From Bacteroidia bacterium (lineage in GTDB: Bacteria > Bacteroidota > Bacteroidia > Bacteroidales > Dysgonomonadaceae), in the NCBI GenBank assembly GCA_030538215.1, contig JAUNUM010000004.1, positions 1 through 64,000 on the forward strand: a DNA stretch of 64,000 nucleotides, written 5' to 3'. The notes beneath the pieces were generated by a model. It ran no database searches. It was not told the origin of the DNA and saw only the letters and a program-made list of their open reading frames with translations. Numbering within the stretch: the first letter of the stretch is position 1; each line of letters begins with the position of its first letter. The position numbers and the translations under genes were made by a program. This document shows, in pieces, positions 1 to 9,638 of this stretch.

Positions 1-522
1 ATCAGCATCCCGTGGGATACACTTATTTTATCGGTGGTGTTGTTTATTGTCATTCCACTTGCCGCAGCAATTATTACTCGCCGTGCGGTAATTCGCAGAA
101 AAGGGATCGATTATTTCAATAACGTATTTATCAAAAAATTCAACAATACTACTGTTATAGGATTATTACTCACACTCATTATTCTTTTCTCGTTTCAGGG
201 AGAAACTATTTTAAACAATCCGTTACATATCGCCCTCATTGCTGTTCCCTTGATAATACAAACCTTGTTTATCTTTTTTATCGCTTACGGTTGGGCAAAA
301 GCCTGGAAATTATCGCACGATGTGGCCGCTCCGGCTGGAATGATCGGAGCGAGCAATTTCTTTGAACTTGCAGTAGCCGTTGCCATTGCCGTTTTCGGAT
401 TGAATTCTGGCGCAGCGCTGGCAACCGTTGTGGGTGTTTTGGTGGAAGTGCCGGTTATGCTCTCGCTGGTGAAAATAGCGAATAATACGCGGCATTGGTT
501 TTCGGCAAAAGCTACAGAATAA
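1..522 (+). CDS. ACR3 family arsenite efflux transporter, C-terminal part
   Basis: The reading frame is open from base 1, so the gene begins outside the window; the GTG at 34 is internal. About 173 residues remain, with several hydrophobic membrane segments and the ACR3 signature around GASNFFELAVAVAIAVFGL, followed by GAALATVVGVLVEVPVML near the C-terminus. ACR3 proteins are inner-membrane arsenite/H+ antiporters of the bile acid/arsenite/riboflavin transporter superfamily. The ending (NNTRHWFSAK) is normal for the family, so the 3' end is intact. Any ars regulator or reductase would lie upstream, outside the window. Family assignment is strong; arsenite as substrate follows from family knowledge. 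Confidence 0.9.
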   Translation: MSIPWDTLILSVVLFIVIPLAAAIITRRAVIRRKGIDYFNNVFIKKFNNTTVIGLLLTLIILFSFQGETILNNPLHIALIAVPLIIQTLFIFFIAYGWAKAWKLSHDVAAPAGMIGASNFFELAVAVAIAVFGLNSGAALATVVGVLVEVPVMLSLVKIANNTRHWFSAKATE

Positions 523-551
523 GAAAATTTCGTTAATTCAGTTTTTTTTCT

Positions 552-559
552 TTAATTTG
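552..559 (+). promoter_or_regulatory. Possible -7 box of the first ECF sigma gene
   Basis: The octamer TTAATTTG lies 23 bp before the GTG start at 583. It differs at one position from the Bacteroidota -7 consensus TAnnTTTG. The same octamer sits 20 bp before the paralogous sigma gene at 12497, which makes a shared promoter element more likely. No clear -33 TTTG is seen. Confidence 0.35.
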
Positions 560-582
560 TGTTTCATTAAAACAAGAAACAC

Positions 583-1116
583 GTGAAATCAAGAAAGGAA
601 ATAGAGGCTATTTACAACGAACATGTAGATAACCTCTATTCCTATGCTTTTGCTTTAGGTTTTAAAAAACACGTTGTTATGGATGCCATTCACGATGTTT
701 TTTACAAACTATGCACCGAAGAGAAACCGCTTGATGACGTTATCTCCATTCGTTCTTATTTAACAAGGTCACTAAAAAACAGACTAATAGACATTTATAA
801 ATCACAGAAAATAAAAATCGACATAACATCACCAAATGCAGAGCTCATCTTAACTCAATCCGAAACCATTGAAGATGAATTAATAACTTCGGAAGATGAA
901 GAAATTATAAAGCAAAAGGTTAACGAAATGCTTCAATCGTTAAGCCCGAGACAACAAGAAATAATTATTCTGCGTTATGTAGAAAATCTTTCCTATGAAG
1001 AAATATCGTTAAAAATGGGCCTCAGCTATTCTTCGTGCAGAAAACTAATGCATAAAGCCATGGAAACCTTACGCCTGAAATATCCGCTTATTATTTTATA
1101 TCTCTTATTGCTCTGA
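583..1116 (+). CDS. ECF-type RNA polymerase sigma factor (SusC/SusD-linked)
   Basis: The 177-residue protein has the two-domain ECF layout: sigma region 2 at about residues 8-75 (YNEHVDNLYSYAFALGF, then MDAIHDVFYKL) and region 4 at about 115-165 (LSPRQQEIIILRYVENLSYEEIS helix-turn-helix). The start is GTG at 583; no ATG precedes it in a sensible place. A hydrophobic tail (PLIILYLLLL) closes the protein. The FecR-like anti-sigma gene follows in the same direction, with SusC after it, the classic Bacteroidota trans-envelope signalling arrangement. It probably directs transcription of the downstream SusCD genes when its FecR partner is signalled. It is paralogous to the sigma factor at 12497. 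Confidence 0.93.
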   Translation: MKSRKEIEAIYNEHVDNLYSYAFALGFKKHVVMDAIHDVFYKLCTEEKPLDDVISIRSYLTRSLKNRLIDIYKSQKIKIDITSPNAELILTQSETIEDELITSEDEEIIKQKVNEMLQSLSPRQQEIIILRYVENLSYEEISLKMGLSYSSCRKLMHKAMETLRLKYPLIILYLLLL

Positions 1117-1255
1117 TTGAATATCCATGTCGAATTGATTCTTACTTTCCCAAAAATGTTAAAAAGTAAAAGTTTTTCTGTTTTTTAGGGAACAAAACAA
1201 AACTTAAGTCGTCTTGAAGAGTAAATCTCTTAATGCCCGAAAAGCGTTTTTGCTT

Positions 1256-2449
1256 ATGACGACCAATAAAGAATTGAACTATAGAAATTATATCGACCTT
1301 TTAAAAGACGAAACTTTCGTGCAGTGGCGCATTGCCCCATCGGAAGAAGTTACCGGCTATTGGGAAAGTATTATCGATAAGAATCCCAGGCTGAAAATAG
1401 AAACACTAAAGGCCGACAACTATTTAAGAAAACATTTTTCTGATGAGAATCAGCTGACAGAGAAAGACAAATCGGAGCTTTTCAACAGCATTGTAACATC
1501 TGTTTCAAAAACGGAGCGGAAAAAATCATTACCATTCAAACTGCTTCCCTATGTGGCGGCAGCATGCGTCATCCTCTTTGTTGCAGGCGGATTGCTTTTA
1601 TACTATAAAAACAACAAACAATACACCGGACTGACTACACTGGTAGAAGGAAGCACACAAACTCCCGAAGACATTCAATTGATTACAGGCAATACTGTTT
1701 CTACTTTTGCACAAGATGTAGAAATAAAAGTAAATAACGAAATGGTGTTCATTAATGAAGGTACTACAAGCGAAAAGAAAATTGACATCAGAGACAATAC
1801 CACGATTAACAAACTAATTGTGCCTTATGGGAAACGCTCATTTATTACACTTTCAGACGGCTCAAAAGTATGGCTCAACTCGGGAACGGAACTCGAATTT
1901 CCATCGAACTTCACAGGTAGCATACGCGAAATAAAAGTTAAAGGCGAAATATTTGCAGAAATAGCCTCCGACAAACAAAAACCATTTTATGTCTACACCC
2001 GCGATTTTAGCGTACAGGTTTATGGAACTAAATTCAACATATCATCTCATCCCGAAGAAAAATCAAGCGTAGTTTTGGTAGAAGGAAGTGTGAAACTAGT
2101 CTCGAGCAACAACAATTTATTTTTAGCGCCTAATGAAATGGGAGAAATAAATGAACAGACAGGTCTCACAAAAAAAACCATAAATCCGCAAGAATATATT
2201 TCGTGGAAAGAAGGCTACCTCACATTAAACAATACACCTATATCTGATGTACTTCAAAAGGTGGGACGAATTTATAATGTAAAATTCGGTTTTGATGAAA
2301 ACCTTCACATTTTGAATATCAAATGCAGTGGAAAATTGGATTTATCGGATAATATCGATGATGTAATGCGCGCTATCGCCGCCATTTCTAACACCAATTA
2401 CATTCGTGACCAAAATACGATCTATATTAATAAATACCTAAAACAATAA
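1256..2449 (+). CDS. FecR family anti-sigma factor
   Basis: A 397-residue inner-membrane anti-sigma regulator. A cytoplasmic N-terminal part (about 1-95) would hold the sigma factor, one membrane helix lies at about 97-117 (LLPYVAAACVILFVAGGLLLYY), and the periplasmic FecR domain follows, with INKLIVPYGKR, LSDGSKVWLNSGTELEFP and a C-terminal DUF4974-like segment (ISDVLQKVGRIYNVKF). I chose ATG 1256; a TTG at 1214 would add 14 residues, but the paralogue at 13288 aligns from the ATG. The STN domain of the SusC product encoded downstream (2573) is the expected signalling partner. Confidence 0.92.
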   Translation: MTTNKELNYRNYIDLLKDETFVQWRIAPSEEVTGYWESIIDKNPRLKIETLKADNYLRKHFSDENQLTEKDKSELFNSIVTSVSKTERKKSLPFKLLPYVAAACVILFVAGGLLLYYKNNKQYTGLTTLVEGSTQTPEDIQLITGNTVSTFAQDVEIKVNNEMVFINEGTTSEKKIDIRDNTTINKLIVPYGKRSFITLSDGSKVWLNSGTELEFPSNFTGSIREIKVKGEIFAEIASDKQKPFYVYTRDFSVQVYGTKFNISSHPEEKSSVVLVEGSVKLVSSNNNLFLAPNEMGEINEQTGLTKKTINPQEYISWKEGYLTLNNTPISDVLQKVGRIYNVKFGFDENLHILNIKCSGKLDLSDNIDDVMRAIAAISNTNYIRDQNTIYINKYLKQ

Positions 2450-2572
2450 AATGCCTATGAAAAACTTTTAATTATTGCATTGAATAAAAATTGAACGACA
2501 ATGAAAATATCGTTCAGTCAAATAAAATCAATTACTATTCTGTATATACCTTAATTAAATTACAACAAAGTT

Positions 2573-5500
2573 ATGGGATATTATCATTGCAAGAAAAAAT
2601 ACGTACTTAATAAATACAAACAAAATCTAAGAATAATGAGACTAAGCATTATCTTACTATTTATCGGATTGGTAAGTATAAAAGCAAATACTTACTCGCA
2701 AAGCATTGTATCTCTCAATGCACACAACAAATCACTGAAGAGCATATTCAGCGATATTGAAGCTAGAACTAATTATATATTTTTGTTAACGGAAGATGTC
2801 GAAAAAGACACGAGCACCAAGATAAATATTATCATCAACGAGGAGTCTATTGAAGATTCAATGAACAAAATACTTAAAAGCACGCAGTTTGATTACAAAA
2901 TAATTAACCGTCAAGTCGTGGTTTACAAGAAAGGAGTTGCTCCTGATATTGTGAAAGCAACAAACAGAGTTACCGAGACACAGCAACAGATAACAAAAAA
3001 CATAAAAGGAAAAGTTATTGATAAGAACACCGGCGAACCACTCCCCGGCGCTTCTGTTATTTCACAAGAAAATGGAAAAACTGTTAACGGTACAGCGACC
3101 AATGAATATGGCAACTTCGAATTAATCATCCATCAAAATGTAACTACATTATCTGTTTCATTTATTGGATACGTTACACAAAACATTATTCTTAAAGACG
3201 ATGACAAGACCATTACCATAAGTCTTGAAGAAGACACTCAATCATTTGATGATGTTGTAGTTACAGGATACTTCCAAAAAAGCAAATCAAGTTTCACGGG
3301 AGCCGTAACACAAGTATCAAAAGAAGAAATTCAAAAATATGGTAAAACAAATATTATCAATATACTGTCGCAAGTAGATCCCACCTTCAAAATAAAAGAA
3401 AACAACGATATGGGATCTAATCCGAATGAACTTCCCAATTTTTTTATTCGCGGGGAAGGCAGTTTCTTAGGCGGCAGCAATATTCCGACTTTCATTGTGG
3501 ACGGCTATGAAGTGTCGCTCCAATACATATTTGATATGGATATCGACAGAATAGAGAGCCTTACCATCTTAAAAGACGCATCGGCAACTATCCACTACGG
3601 ATCACGTGCCGCAAACGGAGTAATCGTTATCGAAACACGGCGTCCCGAAGCAGGAGAACTTCGCGTAAGCTACACCAACAGAAGCAGCCTGTCTGTGCCC
3701 GATCTCACAGACTACAACTTAATGAATGCACGAGAAAAGCTGGAGTTTGAAAAATTAGCAGGCATCTATACCAGTGAAGAGCCAAAAGAACAACACCGGC
3801 TTAATAAAGTTTACAACAGCATTGCATCTGATATTGCTCGCGGTGTAGATACCTATTGGCTTTCACAACCCCTGCGCAACGCTTTTTCACACGGACACTC
3901 ATTGTATGCTTCCGGTGGCGACCAAAAAGTAACATATGGTTTAGGCATAAATTACGACAACAAGGCGGGAGTTATGAAAAAATCGTATCGGGACAATTAC
4001 GGATTAAATTTCGATCTGACATATAGAATCAAAGATAAATTTACCATTAGAAACAGCTTCTCCTACAACAATACAAAATCGGTAAATTCGCCCTACGGTT
4101 CCTTCACAAGATACACCTCGGCAAATCCATACAGTCCTACCAACGTAAAAATATTCGATCAGCACGATACCTACCGACATGTCAACTACCTGCAAGATGC
4201 TCTGCTCGGACACAAAAACGAAGATGTAACGGAAACCGTGACTAACAACCTCTCGTTGGACTACTTCCTTACTCCTAATTTCAGATTGAAATCCTCTCTA
4301 TCCCTGATGAAGAGCAACCTGAACGGATTCAAATTCCATTCTCCTCTATCATCAACCGACGTAGGAATAGAAATCAATAAAAGAGGACAATACGACGAAA
4401 AAAACGGTAAAAAATCATCGTTCGACTTCAGCACAACACTTACCTACACATTGCAAAAAAACAAACACACCTTGTACAGTGGAATAGGAGTGAACCTGCA
4501 AGAGCGAAAAGAGTCGATGAACAGTTACTCGGTAACTGGGTTCTTAGACGAACGCTTCAGCGATATTCGCTTCGCGCAGCAATTTAAAGACGGTACCCGC
4601 CCTTTCTCAACTGACCATATCAGTCGCCTTGCCGGCTTTATGGGAAATGCAAATTACTCTTTCGATAATCGCTACTTCGTTGATTTCTCGGCACGCGCCG
4701 ATGGATCTTCCAAGTATGGAACAAATCAAAAGTTTGGAACATTTTGGTCAGTAGGTGCCGGTTGGAACATTCACAAGGAATCGTTTTTAAAAGATACCAA
4801 ATGGTTGGAAGAGTTCAAGCTTCGCGGATCGTTAGGCGAAACAGGAAACCAGAACTTCGATCCGAAAGTAGCAAAAACCATTTTCGATTATTACGTTACG
4901 GAGTTTTATCATCAAACATTCGGAGCCATATTTTCTCAATTCGGAAACGAAAATCTCAAATGGCAAAAAAGCCTTAAACGAAACATCGGATTGGATTTTT
5001 CATTATTGAAAAGACGATTATCATTTCGCTTTGATTATTACAACGACAAAACATTAGGCTTACTACTACCCGTTACCGTAGCTCCTTCATTGGGATTTTC
5101 CAGCTATACCGAAAACTACGGCGAGCAACTTAATCAAGGATATGAATTCAATATCTCAGGCGTAGTCGTTCGAAACAAAGATTTCGATTTGGCTCTCTAT
5201 GCAAGCGGAACTCACAACAAAAACAAAATCCTGAGAATAACAAACGTGTTGGCAAAACTGAACGAAACAAACAACGCAGATGAAAAACAATTTACCAAAC
5301 CCGTAGCACTCTACGAAGAAGGAGAATCGCTCTCGGCTATTAAAGCAGTTCGCTCAATGGGCATAGATCCCGAAACGGGAAAAGAACTCTATCTGACAAA
5401 AGACGGAAAGATTACCGAAAAGTGGGACTACAAAGACAAAATCAAACTAGGCGACACGGCGCCTGCACTTATGGGAACTTTCGGCACAAATGCAATGTGG

Positions 5501-5911
5501 AAACAGCTCTCCTTGAATCTGAACTTTCGCTACAGCATCGGATCGCAACTATACAACGCAACGCTGGCCGAAAGAGTAGAAGGTGCCGATCCGCGTCTAA
5601 ATGCCGATCGTCGTGTATTGGAAGAACGATGGAAAAAACCGGGCGATCACAGTTTCTATAAAAATATTGCCGACCGGAGTGTCTCATACGCCTCCAGCCG
5701 ATTTGTTCAGAACAACAATTATCTCGAACTGACAAACGTGTCTCTGCAATATCACATAGATCAAGAGTTGCTCAAAAAAATAGGACTTAATTCCCTAAGG
5801 ATAGGAGCCAATATGAACGACGTATTTTATATCTCCACGGTAAAGCGAGAAAGAGGGTTAGAATATCCCTACGCCAGACAGTTTACTTTTACACTAAATC
5901 TTAAATTTTAG
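2573..5911 (+). CDS. SusC/RagA-type TonB-dependent transporter with STN domain
   Basis: A 1112-residue outer-membrane receptor. A Sec signal ends near NTYSQ (residue 43). An STN signalling domain spans about 45-117, a carboxypeptidase-regulatory-like domain about 143-219 (PLPGASVISQENGKT), a TonB-box-like DDVVVTGYF 226-234, then the plug (GSRAANGVIVIETRRP) and a 22-strand-type barrel ending in FTLNLKF. STN domains signal to FecR proteins, matching the upstream anti-sigma gene. SusD starts 6 bp after the stop. The N-terminal extension before the signal peptide (Met1 to Met22) is long; translation could start at the later ATG (residue 22). The substrate cannot be read from the sequence; no glycosidase genes are nearby. 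Confidence 0.95.
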   Translation: MGYYHCKKKYVLNKYKQNLRIMRLSIILLFIGLVSIKANTYSQSIVSLNAHNKSLKSIFSDIEARTNYIFLLTEDVEKDTSTKINIIINEESIEDSMNKILKSTQFDYKIINRQVVVYKKGVAPDIVKATNRVTETQQQITKNIKGKVIDKNTGEPLPGASVISQENGKTVNGTATNEYGNFELIIHQNVTTLSVSFIGYVTQNIILKDDDKTITISLEEDTQSFDDVVVTGYFQKSKSSFTGAVTQVSKEEIQKYGKTNIINILSQVDPTFKIKENNDMGSNPNELPNFFIRGEGSFLGGSNIPTFIVDGYEVSLQYIFDMDIDRIESLTILKDASATIHYGSRAANGVIVIETRRPEAGELRVSYTNRSSLSVPDLTDYNLMNAREKLEFEKLAGIYTSEEPKEQHRLNKVYNSIASDIARGVDTYWLSQPLRNAFSHGHSLYASGGDQKVTYGLGINYDNKAGVMKKSYRDNYGLNFDLTYRIKDKFTIRNSFSYNNTKSVNSPYGSFTRYTSANPYSPTNVKIFDQHDTYRHVNYLQDALLGHKNEDVTETVTNNLSLDYFLTPNFRLKSSLSLMKSNLNGFKFHSPLSSTDVGIEINKRGQYDEKNGKKSSFDFSTTLTYTLQKNKHTLYSGIGVNLQERKESMNSYSVTGFLDERFSDIRFAQQFKDGTRPFSTDHISRLAGFMGNANYSFDNRYFVDFSARADGSSKYGTNQKFGTFWSVGAGWNIHKESFLKDTKWLEEFKLRGSLGETGNQNFDPKVAKTIFDYYVTEFYHQTFGAIFSQFGNENLKWQKSLKRNIGLDFSLLKRRLSFRFDYYNDKTLGLLLPVTVAPSLGFSSYTENYGEQLNQGYEFNISGVVVRNKDFDLALYASGTHNKNKILRITNVLAKLNETNNADEKQFTKPVALYEEGESLSAIKAVRSMGIDPETGKELYLTKDGKITEKWDYKDKIKLGDTAPALMGTFGTNAMWKQLSLNLNFRYSIGSQLYNATLAERVEGADPRLNADRRVLEERWKKPGDHSFYKNIADRSVSYASSRFVQNNNYLELTNVSLQYHIDQELLKKIGLNSLRIGANMNDVFYISTVKRERGLEYPYARQFTFTLNLKF

Positions 5912-5917
5912 AGCATT

Positions 5918-7372
5918 ATGAAGAATCTGATTATAATTATATCGTTACTCCTCACACTGAGTTTTGCGGCTTGCAACGATTGGCTCGAGGTAAAACCAAC
6001 GGGAAGCATTGTGGATGATGAGCTTTTTAAAAACGAATTTGGCTATAAACAAGTTCTTACAGGAGCATACGTATCTATGGCAAAACCTCAACTTTACGGA
6101 CAGGAACTGCTCGTGGCAATACCCGACGCGATGGCACAATATTGGAAAATGGATTTAAAAACCAATGCCTACTACTATGTTTCCAAATACGATTTCGCAG
6201 CAGAAACAACCGAAAAACAATTGAAATCAATCTGGGGCAATATGTATCAAACAATTGCCAATCTAAATATCCTGTTAAATCGCTTAGAGATAACACCCGA
6301 GAAGGATTTAATTGATTACAAACTGATAAAAGGCGAAGCATTGGCATTGAGAGCATATTTACATTTAGACTTGTTACGACTTTTTGGCCCCGTACTAAAA
6401 AACGGAGGAATGAAAGAACTTTCAATTCCTTATCGCACCACATATAACAACAAAATAATGAAGAGAATGACGGCGGATGTCGTATTGAAAGCAATAGAAG
6501 ATGACCTGCTGGAAGCCTACAACTTATTAAAGGAAGACCCTATCATTAAAAACGGACGAAAAACTACTGGAAACAATATAGACACCGAAGCTATGTCATA
6601 TAGATACAGGGGTATTCGTATGAACTACTATGCTGTAGCTGCAACCTTAGCCAGAGTGGAAATGCTGAAAGAGAATAGCGATGAAGCATACAAATATGCC
6701 AAAGAGGTAATTGATGCTAACAACATTTTTCAATTATTAATGCGAGCTGATATTATAAAAGACGATGGAGAACGCAACTTGATGTTTGAACGCGAAATAA
6801 TTTTCGGACTTTACAAAGCAACTCTGAAAGAAACATTAGGTAATTTCTTAGGTTATTCAGACAATTATCGATCCAAACTATCGGTAAGAGAAGATTTTCT
6901 AAACAAAGTATATATCGAGGAAGGGAAAGGCAATCCCCAAGACTACAGAAGAGCATTCTTATGGAAAATGAAAGAAAATGAAATGTTGCTGTATAAATAC
7001 TTCAGGAATCAGAAAGACGAGTTCTTAACCCCTTACGACCCTCTTTTACCAATGATTCGCCTATCGGAAATGTATTATATTGCAGCCGAAGCAAAAATCG
7101 GTAAAGATAATGCAGAAGCAATCGATTTATTAAACAAAGTAAGGATTTCACGAAACCTCACAGCTTTAGACGGCACACAAATGAATGAAACCGAACTCCA
7201 AAATCATATAATAGCAGAATGCCGTAAAGAATTTTGGGGAGAAGGACAAATGTTTTATGTTTACAAACGGCTTTTCAAAGATATTCTAACACACCACGAA
7301 GCGATAAAGGCAGACAAACGAATATTTGAACTGCCTATACCCAAAGAAGAATATGAATTTGGAAGCAACTAA
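5918..7372 (+). CDS. SusD/RagB-type surface lipoprotein
   Basis: A 484-residue lipoprotein with signal peptide and lipobox Cys19 (LSFAACNDW). The SusD layout is visible: the N-terminal WLEVKPTGSIVDDELF segment, helical TPR-like repeats (GEALALRAYLHLDLLRLFGP) and a C-terminal IRLSEMYYIAAEAKIG segment with LLNKVRISRNL. SusD proteins cap the SusC barrel and hand over substrate. It lies 6 bp after SusC and 9 bp before the DUF4843 gene, so all are probably one transcript. Confidence 0.95.
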   Translation: MKNLIIIISLLLTLSFAACNDWLEVKPTGSIVDDELFKNEFGYKQVLTGAYVSMAKPQLYGQELLVAIPDAMAQYWKMDLKTNAYYYVSKYDFAAETTEKQLKSIWGNMYQTIANLNILLNRLEITPEKDLIDYKLIKGEALALRAYLHLDLLRLFGPVLKNGGMKELSIPYRTTYNNKIMKRMTADVVLKAIEDDLLEAYNLLKEDPIIKNGRKTTGNNIDTEAMSYRYRGIRMNYYAVAATLARVEMLKENSDEAYKYAKEVIDANNIFQLLMRADIIKDDGERNLMFEREIIFGLYKATLKETLGNFLGYSDNYRSKLSVREDFLNKVYIEEGKGNPQDYRRAFLWKMKENEMLLYKYFRNQKDEFLTPYDPLLPMIRLSEMYYIAAEAKIGKDNAEAIDLLNKVRISRNLTALDGTQMNETELQNHIIAECRKEFWGEGQMFYVYKRLFKDILTHHEAIKADKRIFELPIPKEEYEFGSN

Positions 7373-7381
7373 ATAAAGAAT

Positions 7382-8152
7382 ATGGATATGAAAAAAAGAA
7401 AAATTCACTTCGTTATATTATCACTGTTTGCCCTATTAATGGCTTGTGACAAAGGTGAAAACTTAATGTACAAAGATTTCTCCGGCTTACATTTCGTAGC
7501 GCCAACCGATACAACACTCATATTGCGTCGCGATACCTTGATTTACTCCTTCGCTTTTGAGAAACCGGAAATAAAAGAAAAGATTATCTACATCCCTGTA
7601 GAAATTGAAGGATTCAGAGAGAACAAAGATCGAAAATTTAATGTGCAATTGATAAAAGAAGGAACAACGGCCGAATCAGGTGTACATTACGAAGCATTGC
7701 AAGAGTATTATACCGTAAAAGCTAATCAGGGAAGAGATTCTATTGCTTTAAAAGTGAAGAGAACGCTTGATATTCGCAATACGGCAAAAACCATTACGCT
7801 GAAACTCGTGCCAACGGATGAGTTTGAAGTAGGCTTATACGATAAGCAACAAGTGAGCATCTCCTTCTCCGATATTCTCGAAGAACCTGATTGGTGGGAA
7901 AACTGGAAATATCTGTTTGGAGAATACCACCGAATAAAGTATCAGGAATGGATAAAAATAAAAGGAGGAAAAGGAGAACTGCCGAACAAAGAGATTAAAC
8001 GATGGCAATTCTTGCAAAATTATCCAACAGAATGTATGCTGATAATGCAACTACGCCTCTATTTTGAAAAGAACCCAAGATATACATTGGAAGAATTAGC
8101 CGATCCGAATAATAAAGGAGAACGCATTATAGTTCCTTGTCCGATTTTATAA
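7382..8152 (+). CDS. DUF4843 family lipoprotein
   Basis: A 256-residue lipoprotein with lipobox Cys22 (FALLMACDKG). The body resembles DUF4843 proteins, which regularly follow SusC/SusD genes in Bacteroidota: a short beta domain starting YKDFSGLHFVAP, a Calx-beta-like middle (GTTAESGVHYEAL) and a C-terminal WWENWKYLFGEYHRIKYQEW segment. It is probably a surface-exposed accessory of the SusCD complex, with unknown ligand. The gene overlaps no neighbour if the next gene starts at 8176. The family call comes from recalled patterns, not from a search. Confidence 0.8.
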   Translation: MDMKKRKIHFVILSLFALLMACDKGENLMYKDFSGLHFVAPTDTTLILRRDTLIYSFAFEKPEIKEKIIYIPVEIEGFRENKDRKFNVQLIKEGTTAESGVHYEALQEYYTVKANQGRDSIALKVKRTLDIRNTAKTITLKLVPTDEFEVGLYDKQQVSISFSDILEEPDWWENWKYLFGEYHRIKYQEWIKIKGGKGELPNKEIKRWQFLQNYPTECMLIMQLRLYFEKNPRYTLEELADPNNKGERIIVPCPIL

Positions 8153-8175
8153 TAAACTATTGTAAAACAAAGATT

Positions 8176-9630
8176 ATGAAAAAAATTATTACCTATATAT
8201 TTATAGTCTTCCTTGCTGTGGGATGTATGAAAGACCTTAGCAACTACGACTATACCGATTTAAATAAAATTACCATCTCCGGTATAGACACACTCTATAC
8301 CATAGGACAGATGGATGTAATGAAGATGAATCCTCAGCTTTCATTCTCAATGGGGGAAGAAGCAGATTTAAGTTACGAATGGAGAATAAATTATCAAGTT
8401 GTATCTAACGAAAAGACCCTCAACAAACCCATTGGCGTTCGTTTTGGTTATTGGCCTGCATTGTTTACCGTTACAAACAACAAAACCGGAGTGAAATCTT
8501 TTTACGATTTCAAGGTTGAGATACTAAATCCTTACGGATATGGTTTGTTTGTCTTGAGCGAAGATGACGATGAAAGCAGCATTCTCTCTTTCCAACCGCG
8601 AAAACCGGAAATAGGTTTTTTTAAAGAAGATATTTTCACTCACGTAAACAGCGAATTGGGAACTCTCGGGAAAAAACCGATGCAGCTGTTTTATAATACC
8701 AGCAATAGGGATTTATACGTCGTAAGTAAAGAAGGAGATAAGAATGTTGCGATTCTCAACTCCAGCACAATACAACCTAAAAATCTGATAAATGGAAATA
8801 TGGTAATAGGAGGTTATGATGGTGTGTTTGCGCCATCGTTTCTTATTAGATTTTTTGGAGGAACAGGAATCGTTAGCGAAGGTAAGTTTTTTATCTACGA
8901 TGGCGGAAGGTCGCAAGCACTTTACCGCCCGGTAGAAGGCAACTACTCTTTAGCTAATTATATTACCGCAAATTCATCGCTTAGCGCAAATTATTGGGTG
9001 GGATATGATAAAGAAAGATGCCAGCTTATAACTTTTGCTCCCGAAAACGACCCTTATTATTTCTCTAAAATACAGCCTTGGAGCTTTGACGGAGTTTCTA
9101 CTGCGAATATGAAATTTGTAGCAGGGTCCGAATATGGTGCTATTGATTACACTGATTGGGTACTGATGACACATAAAAAGAAACTCATTTTGGAGAAAGA
9201 CGGCACATTGCATTTCTTTGAATTACGTTTGCAAAAAGGCGATATAGATCCTGCAACACAAAGAATGATTCCTCGAATGATATTTAAAAAAGATATGTCT
9301 ATTCCCAATATAGGAAACGTAAATTCAGCATGCCTTTTAGCACAAAAAAGTCGCTATTGGTTTATCGGAACTGAAAATAAAATTTACAAAGTTTATGCAG
9401 ACGGTGGCAGAGAAGCGGAACTTTGGTACACATTAGAGAGAGGCTCCGTAAAAGCAATGACCATTGACGACAAAGAAAAAACACTATTTGTTGCGGCCAG
9501 TGTAGGGAGCGAAGCAAATAAATCGGGCGACATCATAGTTTTAGATGCCGTTAAAAAGAGTACCTTACTGGAACCTGTATATAAAAACGTCTGCAAAGAA
9601 CCTAAAAGCTTAATTTTTAAAGAAAAATAA
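8176..9630 (+). CDS. PKD-like family lipoprotein
   Basis: A 484-residue lipoprotein with lipobox Cys17 (FLAVGCMKDL). The N-terminal half contains a PKD-like fold (LSYEWRINYQVVSNEK, then GVKSFYDFKVEILNPYGYGLFVLSE). The rest looks like a beta-propeller-like repeat region with many aromatic residues. Start ATG 8176 gives a clean signal peptide; an in-frame ATG at 8137 overlaps the previous gene and adds a non-signal extension. It sits in the SusCD-DUF4843-PKD-thioredoxin gene order common in Bacteroidota. Likely a surface substrate-binding accessory; the ligand is unknown. Confidence 0.8.
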   Translation: MKKIITYIFIVFLAVGCMKDLSNYDYTDLNKITISGIDTLYTIGQMDVMKMNPQLSFSMGEEADLSYEWRINYQVVSNEKTLNKPIGVRFGYWPALFTVTNNKTGVKSFYDFKVEILNPYGYGLFVLSEDDDESSILSFQPRKPEIGFFKEDIFTHVNSELGTLGKKPMQLFYNTSNRDLYVVSKEGDKNVAILNSSTIQPKNLINGNMVIGGYDGVFAPSFLIRFFGGTGIVSEGKFFIYDGGRSQALYRPVEGNYSLANYITANSSLSANYWVGYDKERCQLITFAPENDPYYFSKIQPWSFDGVSTANMKFVAGSEYGAIDYTDWVLMTHKKKLILEKDGTLHFFELRLQKGDIDPATQRMIPRMIFKKDMSIPNIGNVNSACLLAQKSRYWFIGTENKIYKVYADGGREAELWYTLERGSVKAMTIDDKEKTLFVAASVGSEANKSGDIIVLDAVKKSTLLEPVYKNVCKEPKSLIFKEK

Positions 9631-9638
9631 AACAATAA